From CAYUNT01 sp964446285 (GTDB lineage Bacteria; Sumerlaeota; Sumerlaeia; SLMS01; CAYUNT01), in assembly GCA_964446285.1 (NCBI GenBank), contig CAYUNT010000190.1:1-8718 (forward strand): a stretch of DNA of 8,718 bases, in the 5' to 3' direction. Shown here one piece after another: positions 1 through 6,618 of this stretch (positions are counted from its first letter, which is position 1; every line of letters begins with the position of its first letter). The position numbers and the translations under genes were made by a program. Under the pieces are notes generated by a model. The model was not told the DNA's origin and did no database searches. It saw only the letters and a program-made list of their open reading frames with translations.

Positions 1-207
1 CGGCCGTTCCAGGGGGTCCAGGAAAAAGAGCCAGTTCGGAGCCTGGCGATCCCAGACGATCCCAAGCGGTCTGGTTTACGAGACCACTTCATGGTTTCTG
101 GGGTGGACATGGAGGGCGGGGTGATGTTTGGATCGCACCCCGGAAAGCGAATCATCGCAATTGCGGCGATTTTTCGCAACTTCCCAGAGCCGCATCCCGC
201 TGAATGA
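1..207 (+). CDS. C-terminal fragment of an unidentified protein (5' end outside window)
   Basis: Frame 1 is open from the window edge to a TGA at 205-207, giving 68 residues with no start needed inside the window. The reading includes MEGGVMFGSHPGKRIIAIAA and ends FPEPHPAE. Third positions are GC-rich, roughly as in the genes that follow, and the stop lies only 15 nt before the methyltransferase ATG at 223, an operon-like spacing. I do not recognise the family. Frame 3 is also open over most of the stretch (to TGA 201-203) but reads as an Arg/Gly/Trp-rich shadow. A short open frame in GC-rich DNA can arise by chance, so this is tentative. Confidence 0.4.
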   Translation, partial: RPFQGVQEKEPVRSLAIPDDPKRSGLRDHFMVSGVDMEGGVMFGSHPGKRIIAIAAIFRNFPEPHPAE

Positions 208-222
208 AATGCCTTGAATCCT

Positions 223-1797
223 ATGTCCTCCAACCGCCCTGCTGAAAAATCTTCGACCATCGAGTTGTTGATCGATTCGCTGGCATACGGCGGGCGGGGG
301 GTGGGGCGCGTCGGCAATGGAGGCGGCAAAGGAGCCAGCGGCGGCGGCAGCGGTGGCGGAACTGGCGCCAAGGGCGCTGGGAGTGGCGGCGGGTTGACGG
401 TTTTTGTGGATGGCGCGGTGGCTCCGGGCGAAACGGTTCGCGCTGTGGTGCGAAAGCGCAAATCCAACTTTGCCGAGGCGCAATTGCTCGAAATCGTGCG
501 CCCGTCGTCCGCGCGCGTTGAGCCGCCCTGCCCGCTTTTCGGAACGTGCGGCGGGTGCTCCTGGCAGCATCTCGCGCTCGAAACGCAACTCGACGCCAAA
601 CAGCGCATCGTCCGCGAATCGCTCGAACACGTCGGCGGCCTGAAAAACGTCGAGGTGCGCCCGATTGTTCCGTCGCCTGAGTCATTTCGTTATCGCAACA
701 AGATGGATTTCACTTTCGGGCGCGGCGAAAACGGCCAAGCGGGCATCGGATTTCACGAGCCGGGCGATTGGATGCGCGTGCTCGAGGTTCCGCGCTGCTG
801 GCTGCATCCCGAAGCGTTTGACCTCATCCTCGGGGCGGCGACCGCCTGGGCGCGCGAACGCAACTTGGAGCCTTACGATCCCAAAGAACATTCCGGATTT
901 TTGCGGCATTTGGTGCTTCGCCACAGCCAGGCGTCGGGCGGCGTGGTGGCTATGCTCTTGACAGCCAAGGCGGAAATCCCTGGCGCAAAAACTCCAAAGG
1001 CGGGATTCGACACGCTGGTCGAGACCTTGCGCGCCGCTTGCCCCGCGCTTCAGGGGGTGGTTTGGGGGTTGAATCCCGGGCTGGCCGACATCGCGCGCAA
1101 CGAGCGCACGCTCGCCACCTGGGGCGATCCGATTCTGGTCGAACGCCTGGGCGCGCTCGAGTTTCGCATCTCCCCCACTTCGTTCTTCCAGACGAATACG
1201 CGCGCGGCCGAACGCCTTTACGAGGTGGCGCGCGAGGCGCTCGAGCTCGATGGGCGCCAGCGTCTGCTCGATGCTTATTGCGGAACGGGCACGATTGGCC
1301 TGTTTTGCGCCGCGCGATGCCAAGAGGTTTGGGGGATCGAAATCGTGCGCGAAGCCGTCTGGGATGCGCGCGAAAACGCCGCGCGAAACGGCATCGGCCA
1401 CGCGAAATTCCTTGTGGGCGACCTCAAACGCGCCCTGCCGCTGCTTTCGCAGTCAAACCGCGGCGCCGGGGCGTTTGACCGGCTTGTGGTAGATCCACCG
1501 CGCGCCGGGATGGAAAAAAAGGCGCTGCGCCTGCTGCTCGATCTTCGCGCGCCCATTTTGGTTTATGTGTCGTGCAATCCCGCCACGCTCGGACGCGACC
1601 TTCAATCCATTGCCGAGGGCGGATATGAAGTGGAATGGGTGACGCCTGTGGACATGTTTCCTCAGACCTTCCACGTCGAGTCCGTCGCCCGCTGCCGCTT
1701 GGCCCAATCGCCCGGAACTGTTCAAAGTGCAGGAAAAATCTTGGGCGAGACGCCCAAGCCACCAGAATCACGGGCAAAATGCCAATGCCGCCAGTAA
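223..1797 (+). CDS. rlmD: RlmD/RumA-type 23S rRNA (uracil-5)-methyltransferase with [4Fe-4S] motif
   Basis: SAM-dependent methyltransferase of the TrmA/RlmC/RlmD family, which makes 5-methyluridine in rRNA or tRNA in the cytoplasm. From the ATG at 223 it is 524 aa. Residues about 13-95 are a TRAM RNA-binding domain (SLAYGGRGVGRV...VFVDGAVAPGE) interrupted by a Gly/Ser/Ala-rich insert at about 31-57. Cysteines 103, 109, 112 (CPLFGTCGGC) and 192 match the iron-sulphur cluster ligands of RumA-like enzymes. The Rossmann part shows ISPTSFFQTN (316-325), SAM motif LLDAYCGTGTIGL (348-360), DPPRAG (424-429), the catalytic nucleophile C451 in SCNPATL, and the general-base region FPQTFHVES (E486). The four-cysteine pattern favours RlmD (U1939 in E. 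coli numbering) or RlmCD over TrmA, but the target base cannot be read from sequence. A TTG at 214 is an alternative start; neither start has a clear Shine-Dalgarno. The last 27 codons (498-524) and the TAA lie inside a palindromic repeat, so the native C-terminus probably ended shortly after VESVARCRL. Confidence 0.92.
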   Translation: MSSNRPAEKSSTIELLIDSLAYGGRGVGRVGNGGGKGASGGGSGGGTGAKGAGSGGGLTVFVDGAVAPGETVRAVVRKRKSNFAEAQLLEIVRPSSARVEPPCPLFGTCGGCSWQHLALETQLDAKQRIVRESLEHVGGLKNVEVRPIVPSPESFRYRNKMDFTFGRGENGQAGIGFHEPGDWMRVLEVPRCWLHPEAFDLILGAATAWARERNLEPYDPKEHSGFLRHLVLRHSQASGGVVAMLLTAKAEIPGAKTPKAGFDTLVETLRAACPALQGVVWGLNPGLADIARNERTLATWGDPILVERLGALEFRISPTSFFQTNTRAAERLYEVAREALELDGRQRLLDAYCGTGTIGLFCAARCQEVWGIEIVREAVWDARENAARNGIGHAKFLVGDLKRALPLLSQSNRGAGAFDRLVVDPPRAGMEKKALRLLLDLRAPILVYVSCNPATLGRDLQSIAEGGYEVEWVTPVDMFPQTFHVESVARCRLAQSPGTVQSAGKILGETPKPPESRAKCQCRQ

Positions 1798-1811
1798 CAT
1801 TGAACAGTTCC
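1714..1811. repeat. 98-bp palindromic interspersed repeat (REP/MITE-like) forming the 3' end of rlmD
   Basis: The ends are a perfect 12-bp inverted repeat, GGAACTGTTCAA at 1714-1725 and TTGAACAGTTCC at 1800-1811. Inside are two hairpins. The first is a perfect 8-bp stem, CTTGGGCG/CGCCCAAG (1740-1747 with 1751-1758, loop AGA). The second is weaker, CACGGGCA/TGCCAATG (6 of 8 pairs, loop AAA) near 1770-1788. Read on the minus strand, the first hairpin is followed by ATTTTT (1734-1739), so it could also act as an intrinsic terminator for antisense transcription. The arrangement resembles, from memory, scattered repeats of PVC-type genomes that create spurious peptides such as GILPV..ASRPR; that likeness is unverified. 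The left end falls exactly at codon 498 of the methyltransferase gene, and the stop codon is within the element. Confidence 0.75.
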
Positions 1812-1884
1812 TGGCCCCCAATCGCCCCTTGCTCGGAAATAAGGTTGACCGGCGCGCCAGCTATCGTCACAGCATAGAAAGCCG

Positions 1885-1916
1885 GTGACATTCACGGTCC
1901 TGCGGTCCCATACTAT
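1885..1916 (+). promoter_or_regulatory. Possible sigma70-type promoter for the CofG-like gene
   Basis: GTGACA at 1885-1890 matches five of six bases of a -35 box. CATACT at 1909-1914 (18-bp spacer) or TACTAT at 1911-1916 (20-bp spacer) could serve as -10. Transcription from here would give a leader of about 100 nt. That leader contains a GGCGG/CCGCC hairpin (1983-1987 with 1994-1998) before the ribosome binding site. I do not recognise a riboswitch class in it. A start site in this 215-nt gap is plausible because the upstream gene ends in a repeat, but the match is only moderate. Confidence 0.3.
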
Positions 1917-2026
1917 TTTGCGTGTGGCGTCCGAGTGTGGAGCCGCGTAAAAGTTCCGGCCTCAGGGAGAGGGGGTCCGTCCGGCGGAGTTAGCCGCCAG
2001 GCGGATAAGTCATTTGAGGAGCTCCT

Positions 2027-3202
2027 ATGGCTCTTCGCCGTATTGTTACCGCTTGCCGAACGTTTCGCATCATCCTGACGGGGCTTTGTTCGCAGTCCTG
2101 CGGGCATTGCTCGTATCCGTCGCAATATCTCGACCCGCTGCCCTCGGCGCGCAAATTGCGCCGTCTGCTGCGCGATGCCGTGCAGCGCAAGGCTGTTGGG
2201 GTTGAGTTTTCCTCGGGCCAGGGCATCGCACAGCATCAAAACGTCGTCGAGGCCTGCCGCCACTACGGGCTGGACTCTTTTCTGGATTACCTGGAGATGG
2301 CGGCGCGCTGCGTCGAGCAGATGGCCACCGCCCGGCGTTCGCCGCTCATTCCGGCATGGGATTTAGGCCCGCTCAGCTTGGCCGAAATGAACCGCCTGCG
2401 GCCTATTCTGATGAGCTTGCGGCTGTCGCTGGAGTCGGTGGACACATCGCTTCGCGGCAAGGAAGTCTTCCGAGGCGCGCCTGCCAAAGCCCCGCGCTGG
2501 AGCATTCAGGTTATCAACAACGCCGGGCGCGCGCGCATTCCTGTGACGATCACCGTGCTGGTCGGAATCGGCGAACAGCCTGGCGCGGTGGAAAAAACAC
2601 TTCAGACCGTCGCGGAGCTGCACAAGGCCTACGGCCATGTTCAGGCGGTTTGCGTGCGGGGATTCCGCCCTCAGCCGCGAACGCTCATGGCTGCCGCTCC
2701 AGCGTGCGACCCCAAGGCACTCATTCAGGCAGTGACTGACGCTCGGAAAATCCTTCCCGAGGAAGTTTCCGTCCAGGTCCAGGCGTTCGAGACGCCCGAT
2801 TGCGCGTATGAACTGGTGCGGGCCGGTGCGGACGATTTGGGCGATTTCCCTCTGGATGGGACCCCCGAGCGATGGGCCGAAGCCGAGAAGCTGGAAAAGC
2901 AGATGGCCGAAACCTTGGCGCGCCGGGGCATCGGAATCCGTTTCCGTCTTCCGCTGCATTCCGTGGTTTTGGAAAAAGGCTTATATCCGCAAACTTTGGA
3001 GCCGCGGCTTTTGCGCGCGGTGGCAGCGCTTAAAAACGGCGTCAGTCCGGAATTTGCCGTCCGCGAAGGCGAACCGGCGCGCGCATGGACCCAGCGCGTA
3101 TTGGGCATTGCCCTCCCGCCGCGCCCGGGCGTAAAACCTCGCGCCGTGGCCCCGGCCACACCGCAAGCCGCCAGACCCAAGACTTCGCCAGAAGCACGCT
3201 GA
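2027..3202 (+). CDS. Divergent CofG-like radical SAM protein (FO synthase subunit 1 family)
   Basis: A 391-aa radical SAM enzyme resembling CofG, which with CofH builds the 5-deazaflavin FO, precursor of coenzyme F420. The cluster motif CSQSCGHC places CxxxCxxC at C21, C25 and C28. CofG-like blocks follow: a weak equivalent of the SAM-binding GE region at SSGQG (62-66), INNAGRARIPVTITVLVGIGE (about 163-183), a helix AELHKAYGHVQ (196-206), ILPEEVSVQV (242-251), AGADDLGD (266-273) and RFRLPLH (305-311). Compared with canonical CofG, the acidic residue after the Gly of the SAM-binding motif is Gln65, the segment usually reading like LPHTNPG is LIPAWDLGP (107-115), and the M-x-LE segment is LRLSLES. 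About 50 C-terminal residues are Pro/Ala/Arg-rich and beyond the usual domain. The start is well supported: GAGGAG at 2016-2021, 5 nt before the ATG, within a perfect AGGAGCTCCT palindrome. No cofH, cofC, cofD or cofE is in view, so F420 synthesis is not implied; a different product is possible. The radical SAM/CofG-like assignment is firm, true CofG activity is not. Confidence 0.85.
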   Translation: MALRRIVTACRTFRIILTGLCSQSCGHCSYPSQYLDPLPSARKLRRLLRDAVQRKAVGVEFSSGQGIAQHQNVVEACRHYGLDSFLDYLEMAARCVEQMATARRSPLIPAWDLGPLSLAEMNRLRPILMSLRLSLESVDTSLRGKEVFRGAPAKAPRWSIQVINNAGRARIPVTITVLVGIGEQPGAVEKTLQTVAELHKAYGHVQAVCVRGFRPQPRTLMAAAPACDPKALIQAVTDARKILPEEVSVQVQAFETPDCAYELVRAGADDLGDFPLDGTPERWAEAEKLEKQMAETLARRGIGIRFRLPLHSVVLEKGLYPQTLEPRLLRAVAALKNGVSPEFAVREGEPARAWTQRVLGIALPPRPGVKPRAVAPATPQAARPKTSPEAR

Positions 3203-3222
3203 TTCGACGCCCTAATAACAAA

Positions 3223-3311
3223 TTCCCTGGATTGTGTTTCCAAACACCTGTCACGGTTTTCGCAAAAAGAACGAAAACCGTGACAGGCGATTGGGAACAG
3301 AATCAAAGGAA
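3223..3311. repeat. 89-bp palindromic element with perfect 16-bp inner stem
   Basis: The inner stem CCTGTCACGGTTTTCG (3247-3262) pairs perfectly with CGAAAACCGTGACAGG (3272-3287) around the 9-nt loop CAAAAAGAA. The similarity continues outward: the arms 3223-3262 and 3272-3311 match as reverse complements at about 34 of 40 positions. A perfect 14-bp palindrome, GTGTTTCCAAACAC, lies in the left arm (3234-3247). The arms and the sequence near CCTGTCACGG recall, from memory, short palindromes mobilised by IS200/RAYT-like transposases; no transposase is in the window. The element begins 20 nt after the stop of the CofG-like gene, between convergent genes, where the hairpin could also slow transcription from both sides. 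No T-run follows it on either strand, so a classical terminator is not supported. Confidence 0.8.
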
Positions 3312-3432
3312 AATGGTATTAGCCACATTGGCGCAATCGATTCCCGACTATCATGCGCCAACCGTCTCACGATTTCGAGAGATGCACCCATCCCAAGGCA
3401 CGCAGCGCGCAGATACTTGCCAAACGCCGCGC

Positions 3433-3891
3433 CTAGCAGGAAGGCTGGCTGCAGTCGATTTCGATCTGGTGAATTTTATCGAGACGGCGCTGATGACGCC
3501 CTTGCAGGAAAGGTTCGCGCAAAAACGCTTCCACAATCTGGCGCGCCAGATTCGCATCCGCAAGGCGTCCGCGAAGCGCCAGGACATTGGCGTTGTTGTG
3601 GCGGCGGGCCATTTCCGCGGAATATACGTCGTAGCAAAGCGCACAGCGAATTCCAGGGAACTTATTGGCCGTGATGCACATCCCAATGCCGGTTCCGCAA
3701 ATTAGGATGGCGCGGTCGGCTTGCTGGCGCAGCACAGCCTCGACGGCCAGCCGAGCGTAGTCCGGGTAATCGACCGAATCCTCACCGTCGTGGCCGAAAT
3801 CGATCAATTCATGCCCTTCGTGACGGACGGTTTCCATCACCGCCTCGCGGAGCGAATGTCCGGCATGATCGTTGGCGAGAGCGATTTTCAT
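3433..3891 (-). CDS. rpiB: Ribose-5-phosphate isomerase B (RpiB/LacAB family)
   Basis: Interconverts ribose 5-phosphate and ribulose 5-phosphate in the non-oxidative pentose phosphate pathway (cytoplasm). At 152 aa it is of normal length. Visible active-site elements are D8-H9 in NDHAG, DYPDYA (41-46), the catalytic C65-G-T-G-I-G with T67, NKFPGIR (76-82), H98-N99 in RRHNN, NVLALRGR (102-109), and the phosphate-binding arginines in GRHQRR (131-136). All residues expected for RpiB are present. The ATG overlaps the TGA of the upstream phosphatase gene as ATGA (3888-3891), which suggests translational coupling; AAGG 7 nt upstream can serve as Shine-Dalgarno. A phosphatase-rpiB pair is a known conserved arrangement (ywlE-ywlF in Bacillus subtilis). 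No convincing terminator follows; the next structure downstream is the palindrome at 3223-3311. Confidence 0.96.
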   Translation of the reverse strand: MKIALANDHAGHSLREAVMETVRHEGHELIDFGHDGEDSVDYPDYARLAVEAVLRQQADRAILICGTGIGMCITANKFPGIRCALCYDVYSAEMARRHNNANVLALRGRLADANLARQIVEAFLREPFLQGRHQRRLDKIHQIEIDCSQPSC

Positions 3892-4592
3892 GATTTTGCC
3901 TTGGCGGCTGCCACAGGACGCTGGCTCTTCTTATGTCCTTTGGGCGCACCGGAAGATGCGGAGGCGGGCGCGGAAGCGCCTTTGCTGGAAGCCCCGCTCG
4001 ATTTGGAGGCGGAAGCGCGGGATTTGGGAGGCGCGGCGGATGTGGCGGGCTTTTTCGGCGCGCGGCGGCCCGATGCCGTTTCGGGCGCCATGGGACGGCC
4101 GGTCACAAACGTCATTGTGGCCAGGATTTCGCACGCCTGGCGAATCTCGCGGAATACGCGCTTATAGACTTCGAGCGTATGGCCCATTGGGTCCTGAATC
4201 TGATAGTTCTTCGGATCGCTCCCAACAAATTCGCGGAAAAGATGGATTTTGTCGCGCGCGCTTGCGGAATCGGCGGCCATGCGCAAAGCAAATTGCACAT
4301 GGAAAGGCGTCATCCCGAGAATAAGGTCGGCGCGGCGGATCAATTCCGGCGTGAGTTGGGTGGAGCGGTGGCGCTTCAAATCCACAGCTACGGAGTTGAG
4401 GAGTTGAATGGCTTCGGGCGTGCTGAGCAGCCCGGTGGCGGTCATGACGCCAGCGGATCGGACGTCGATATCCTCAACACCCTTTTCGGCCAGCACGTGG
4501 CGCATATACCCCGCGGCCATCGGCCCCCGGCATGTATCGCCCGTGCAGAGAAACAAAACCATGCGTTTTTTCATCGGTTTTCTTAGAAACAC
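3888..4592 (-). CDS. Low-molecular-weight protein tyrosine/arginine phosphatase family protein, with basic low-complexity tail
   Basis: A cytoplasmic LMW-PTP fold protein of 234 aa (family usually about 150). The P-loop CTGDTCRGP gives C16-x5-R22, and the general acid is D134 in QDPMG. Thr20 in the P-loop occupies the position of the Thr that marks the arginine phosphatase YwlE, and the neighbouring rpiB matches the YwlE context, so protein-arginine phosphatase activity is a reasonable guess. Two P-loop positions are unusual: Asp19 replaces the common Asn, and Gly23 replaces the Ser that normally stabilises the cysteine thiolate. Residues about 166-234 form a disordered Ala/Ser/Lys/Pro-rich tail ending AAAKAKS. 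The start used is GTG at 4590-4592 because GAGGTG (4601-4606) lies 8 nt upstream. An in-frame ATG at 4574 (MKKRMVLFLC) gives 228 aa and is the main alternative. The gene lies 7 bp after the permease stop and overlaps rpiB by 4 bp. Confidence 0.9.
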   Translation of the reverse strand: MFLRKPMKKRMVLFLCTGDTCRGPMAAGYMRHVLAEKGVEDIDVRSAGVMTATGLLSTPEAIQLLNSVAVDLKRHRSTQLTPELIRRADLILGMTPFHVQFALRMAADSASARDKIHLFREFVGSDPKNYQIQDPMGHTLEVYKRVFREIRQACEILATMTFVTGRPMAPETASGRRAPKKPATSAAPPKSRASASKSSGASSKGASAPASASSGAPKGHKKSQRPVAAAKAKS

Positions 4593-4599
4593 CTTTATT

Positions 4600-5730
4600 T
4601 CACCTCGTCTGCAACTGGAATAAGCGAAAATTGGAGTGGCGCGCGAACCACTGCCCGCCCAGGAGCAGAAATATCAAATTGGGCGCCCATGCGGCGAGTT
4701 CCGCCGGAATCAGCGCGCGATGCCCGACCTTGCGAAGCATAAGCGTGACGGCATAGTAGGCAAGAACCAGCACAATTCCGCCGCCAAATTGGATGAACAT
4801 TTTGCCGACCTGAGGGCGGATTGTGAAGGAGCATACAAGCAACGTCACAACCAGCGGCGCCAGCGGAAATGCCAATTTCAAGTGCAGCTCGGTCAACAGG
4901 TCCGAAACCTGAAGCCCACGGCTGCGGCGGGCGCGAATAAACTCGAGCAAATCGAGGAATCCCATGGCGTTGGGCTTGCCAGGCTGTGAAAGGAACGTCG
5001 TCAGGTCTTTTTCCAGCGTCATATCGATCTGATCGCTGTGCTTCATGGAAATCGGGCGCCCTTGCTCGTTAAAACGCCAGACATACACATCGTAGAAACG
5101 CCAGGAGGCTCCGGCTCGCGCTGGCGACGTCTGAACGGCGCGCAAAGCCTCCAGGCGCATCAGCGGGCGGCTCGAGTCCGGCTGCAACTCGAGCACAGTG
5201 GGGCGAATCATTTCCTGCGATCCTTGAATGAATCGGTCCATGCTGTAATAGCGCCGCCCGGTTCCCTTCTGGTAGAGGCGTCCGGCGCGAGGCGACATAT
5301 ACAAATTCCCCTGGTTTTTCACATAGACTGCGAAAATGCGATTGGCCTCTTCTTCGGTCCGGGGCAAGACAGTTTCATTGCCAATGAGCAGCGCCAGGCT
5401 CAATGCCCCCGCAGAACAAAGAAAAGGCAAACTGAGCCGCGCCGGGCTTAGCCCGCCGCAAAAGAAAGCCATCATCTCATTGTGGCGGGCCAAACGCACA
5501 AGCACCCAAAGCGCCGCCATGGCTGTCGCCAAAGGAAGCACCTCTGCCAGACGCCCCGGAATCACCAGCGCCAAATAAACCACCACCCATTTCAAATCCG
5601 GCTGGTGCGTAAGAATGTCCCCATACACATTTCTTACTTCTGCGATGAGAACCACAAGCCCCACCACAAAAAAGACACCAGCCAAGGCCCAGAAAAACGA
5701 GGCGCACAGGTAGCGATCAAGGGTTTTCAT
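4600..5730 (-). CDS. LptF/LptG (YjgP/YjgQ) family LPS-export permease
   Basis: Inner-membrane subunit of the Lpt transporter, which with the LptB ATPase extracts lipopolysaccharide from the inner membrane and passes it to the periplasmic bridge. It is 376 aa, close to the E. coli proteins (about 360). Six membrane segments are visible: about 10-30, 62-80, 99-117, 285-305, 311-331 and 341-359. Between the third and fourth lies a large periplasmic region (about 120-280) expected to form the beta-jellyroll. The N-terminus KTLDRYL resembles LptG more than LptF, and RLARHNEMMAFFCGGLSPAR (79-98) is the cytoplasmic coupling region that contacts LptB. Which paralogue it is cannot be settled, so no symbol is given. 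The ATG at 5728-5730 fits the domain start but has no strong Shine-Dalgarno. It lies 135 nt after rplI with no clear terminator between, so it may be read from the ribosomal operon. Confidence 0.93.
   Translation of the reverse strand: MKTLDRYLCASFFWALAGVFFVVGLVVLIAEVRNVYGDILTHQPDLKWVVVYLALVIPGRLAEVLPLATAMAALWVLVRLARHNEMMAFFCGGLSPARLSLPFLCSAGALSLALLIGNETVLPRTEEEANRIFAVYVKNQGNLYMSPRAGRLYQKGTGRRYYSMDRFIQGSQEMIRPTVLELQPDSSRPLMRLEALRAVQTSPARAGASWRFYDVYVWRFNEQGRPISMKHSDQIDMTLEKDLTTFLSQPGKPNAMGFLDLLEFIRARRSRGLQVSDLLTELHLKLAFPLAPLVVTLLVCSFTIRPQVGKMFIQFGGGIVLVLAYYAVTLMLRKVGHRALIPAELAAWAPNLIFLLLGGQWFARHSNFRLFQLQTR
4601..4606 (-). promoter_or_regulatory. Ribosome binding site supporting a GTG start for the phosphatase gene
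   Basis: On the minus strand this reads GAGGTG, 8 nt before the GTG at 4590-4592. The site lies across the permease stop codon, so termination and reinitiation may be coupled. The downstream in-frame ATG (4572-4574) has only a weak AAGAA before it. Confidence 0.55.
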
Positions 5731-5865
5731 GGTTCATGGGGAACAGCAGCGGCCAAATGCGCCCAATCACCGGACTGCCTATAAAGCGAGCGCAATCCTA
5801 TGCATACGCACTGGACACAACGAGCGAAGTGCCCGGACCGCATGGGGGGAGAAAGGCGCGATGTC

Positions 5866-6513
5866 TCAGGCCTTGTCCGACCCATCCGGTTCGCCGTTCG
5901 GTTCGGATGCCGGAGCAGATAGCGATTCCGATGGAGCCGCGGATCCATCCGCAGAGGCTTGGGCAGCTTCGCCGGCTTCCTCGGAAGACTCCTGGGCCTT
6001 TCTCCGGCCTCGCCGCCGTCCCCGGCCCTCTGCGGCTTCCTGTTCGGCCGCAATCTCCTCCTCGGACTTCTTCTCCGCCTCTACGATGATTCCCAGTTCG
6101 GCCACCACCTCGGGATACAGACGGATTCGAGCCGTGTGATGCCCGACCGACTTGATGCTCTCGGGGAGCTCGATCTTGTGGCGGTCCACTTCCACGCCCT
6201 TGGTCTTGAGGGCATCGGCCACGTCGCGGCTCGTAACCGAGCCGAAAAGGCGGCCATGCTCGCCGGCCTTAAGCGTGAAAGTCAGGGTGATGGCGGCAAT
6301 TGCTCCGCAGACAGCCTCGGCCTGCGATTTTTCCCGCAAAAGCGCCTGCTCGATCTTCTTTCTTTTGCTGGCAAGCAGCCGCAGGGTCTGGGGCGACTCC
6401 CGCAGCGCCAGCTGCCGAGGCTCGAGATAATTGCGGAAATATCCCGGCTTGACATCGACGATCTCGCCGGCAAGCCCCAGGTTCGACACGGATTCAAAGA
6501 GCACGACACGCAT
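5866..6513 (-). CDS. rplI: 50S ribosomal protein bL9 with long charged C-terminal extension
   Basis: bL9 binds 23S rRNA near the L1 stalk and supports reading-frame maintenance. From the ATG at 6511-6513 it is 215 aa, against about 150 normally. The N-domain shows NLGLAGEIVDVKPGYFRNYL (11-30), the bL9 signature, followed by EPRQLAL where most family members have a Gly. The long connecting helix spans roughly 40-75, and the C-domain contains GRLFGSVTSRDVADAL (87-102) and HTARIRLYPEV (126-136). Residues about 148-215 are an added tail, first Glu/Ala-rich, then GRGRRRGRRK, then Ser/Ala/Glu-rich, probably disordered. A TTG two codons upstream (6519) is rejected because GAGG (6521-6524) sits 7 nt before the ATG and family members begin M-x-V. 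It follows rpsR by 105 nt in the usual order. Confidence 0.96.
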   Translation of the reverse strand: MRVVLFESVSNLGLAGEIVDVKPGYFRNYLEPRQLALRESPQTLRLLASKRKKIEQALLREKSQAEAVCGAIAAITLTFTLKAGEHGRLFGSVTSRDVADALKTKGVEVDRHKIELPESIKSVGHHTARIRLYPEVVAELGIIVEAEKKSEEEIAAEQEAAEGRGRRRGRRKAQESSEEAGEAAQASADGSAAPSESLSAPASEPNGEPDGSDKA

Positions 6514-6618
6514 AACCAAACCTCATTCCTGAATTCAGAACCGGAATGCCGGCGCAAGGCGGGCAAATAGGCAGCCGCGCGGCGCGCCTTCCAGTTTTCC
6601 GGCGGAGTTTCTCGCGAA

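Noticed and set aside
682..1401. 239-codon minus-strand open frame
   Set aside because: Antisense shadow of the methyltransferase gene, whose conserved motifs are all on the plus strand; common in GC-rich DNA.
1424..1891. Minus-strand 155-codon open frame crossing the end of rlmD, reading GILPVILVAWASRPR
   Set aside because: It runs antisense through the conserved methyltransferase domain and gets its peptide from the palindromic repeat; no family and no ribosome binding site are seen.
1917..2026. Possible riboswitch in the leader of the CofG-like gene
   Set aside because: Only a short GGCGG/CCGCC hairpin is evident, with no conserved core of a known class that I can recognise; the CTCAGGGAGAGGG stretch may be the remnant of another repeat.
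3085..3705. 206-codon plus-strand open frame
   Set aside because: Overlaps the end of the CofG-like gene, reads through the palindrome at 3223-3311 and then runs antisense to rpiB; not one coherent protein.
3933..4586. 217-codon plus-strand open frame
   Set aside because: Antisense to the phosphatase gene; Gly/Arg-rich because it is opposite the low-complexity tail.
5731..5865. Promoter or terminator between rplI and the LptF/LptG gene
   Set aside because: No convincing -35/-10 pair and no stem followed by a T-run on the minus strand; only weak inverted matches near 5814-5836.
5959..6570. 203-codon plus-strand open frame
   Set aside because: Antisense to rplI, which is recognised with certainty on the minus strand.
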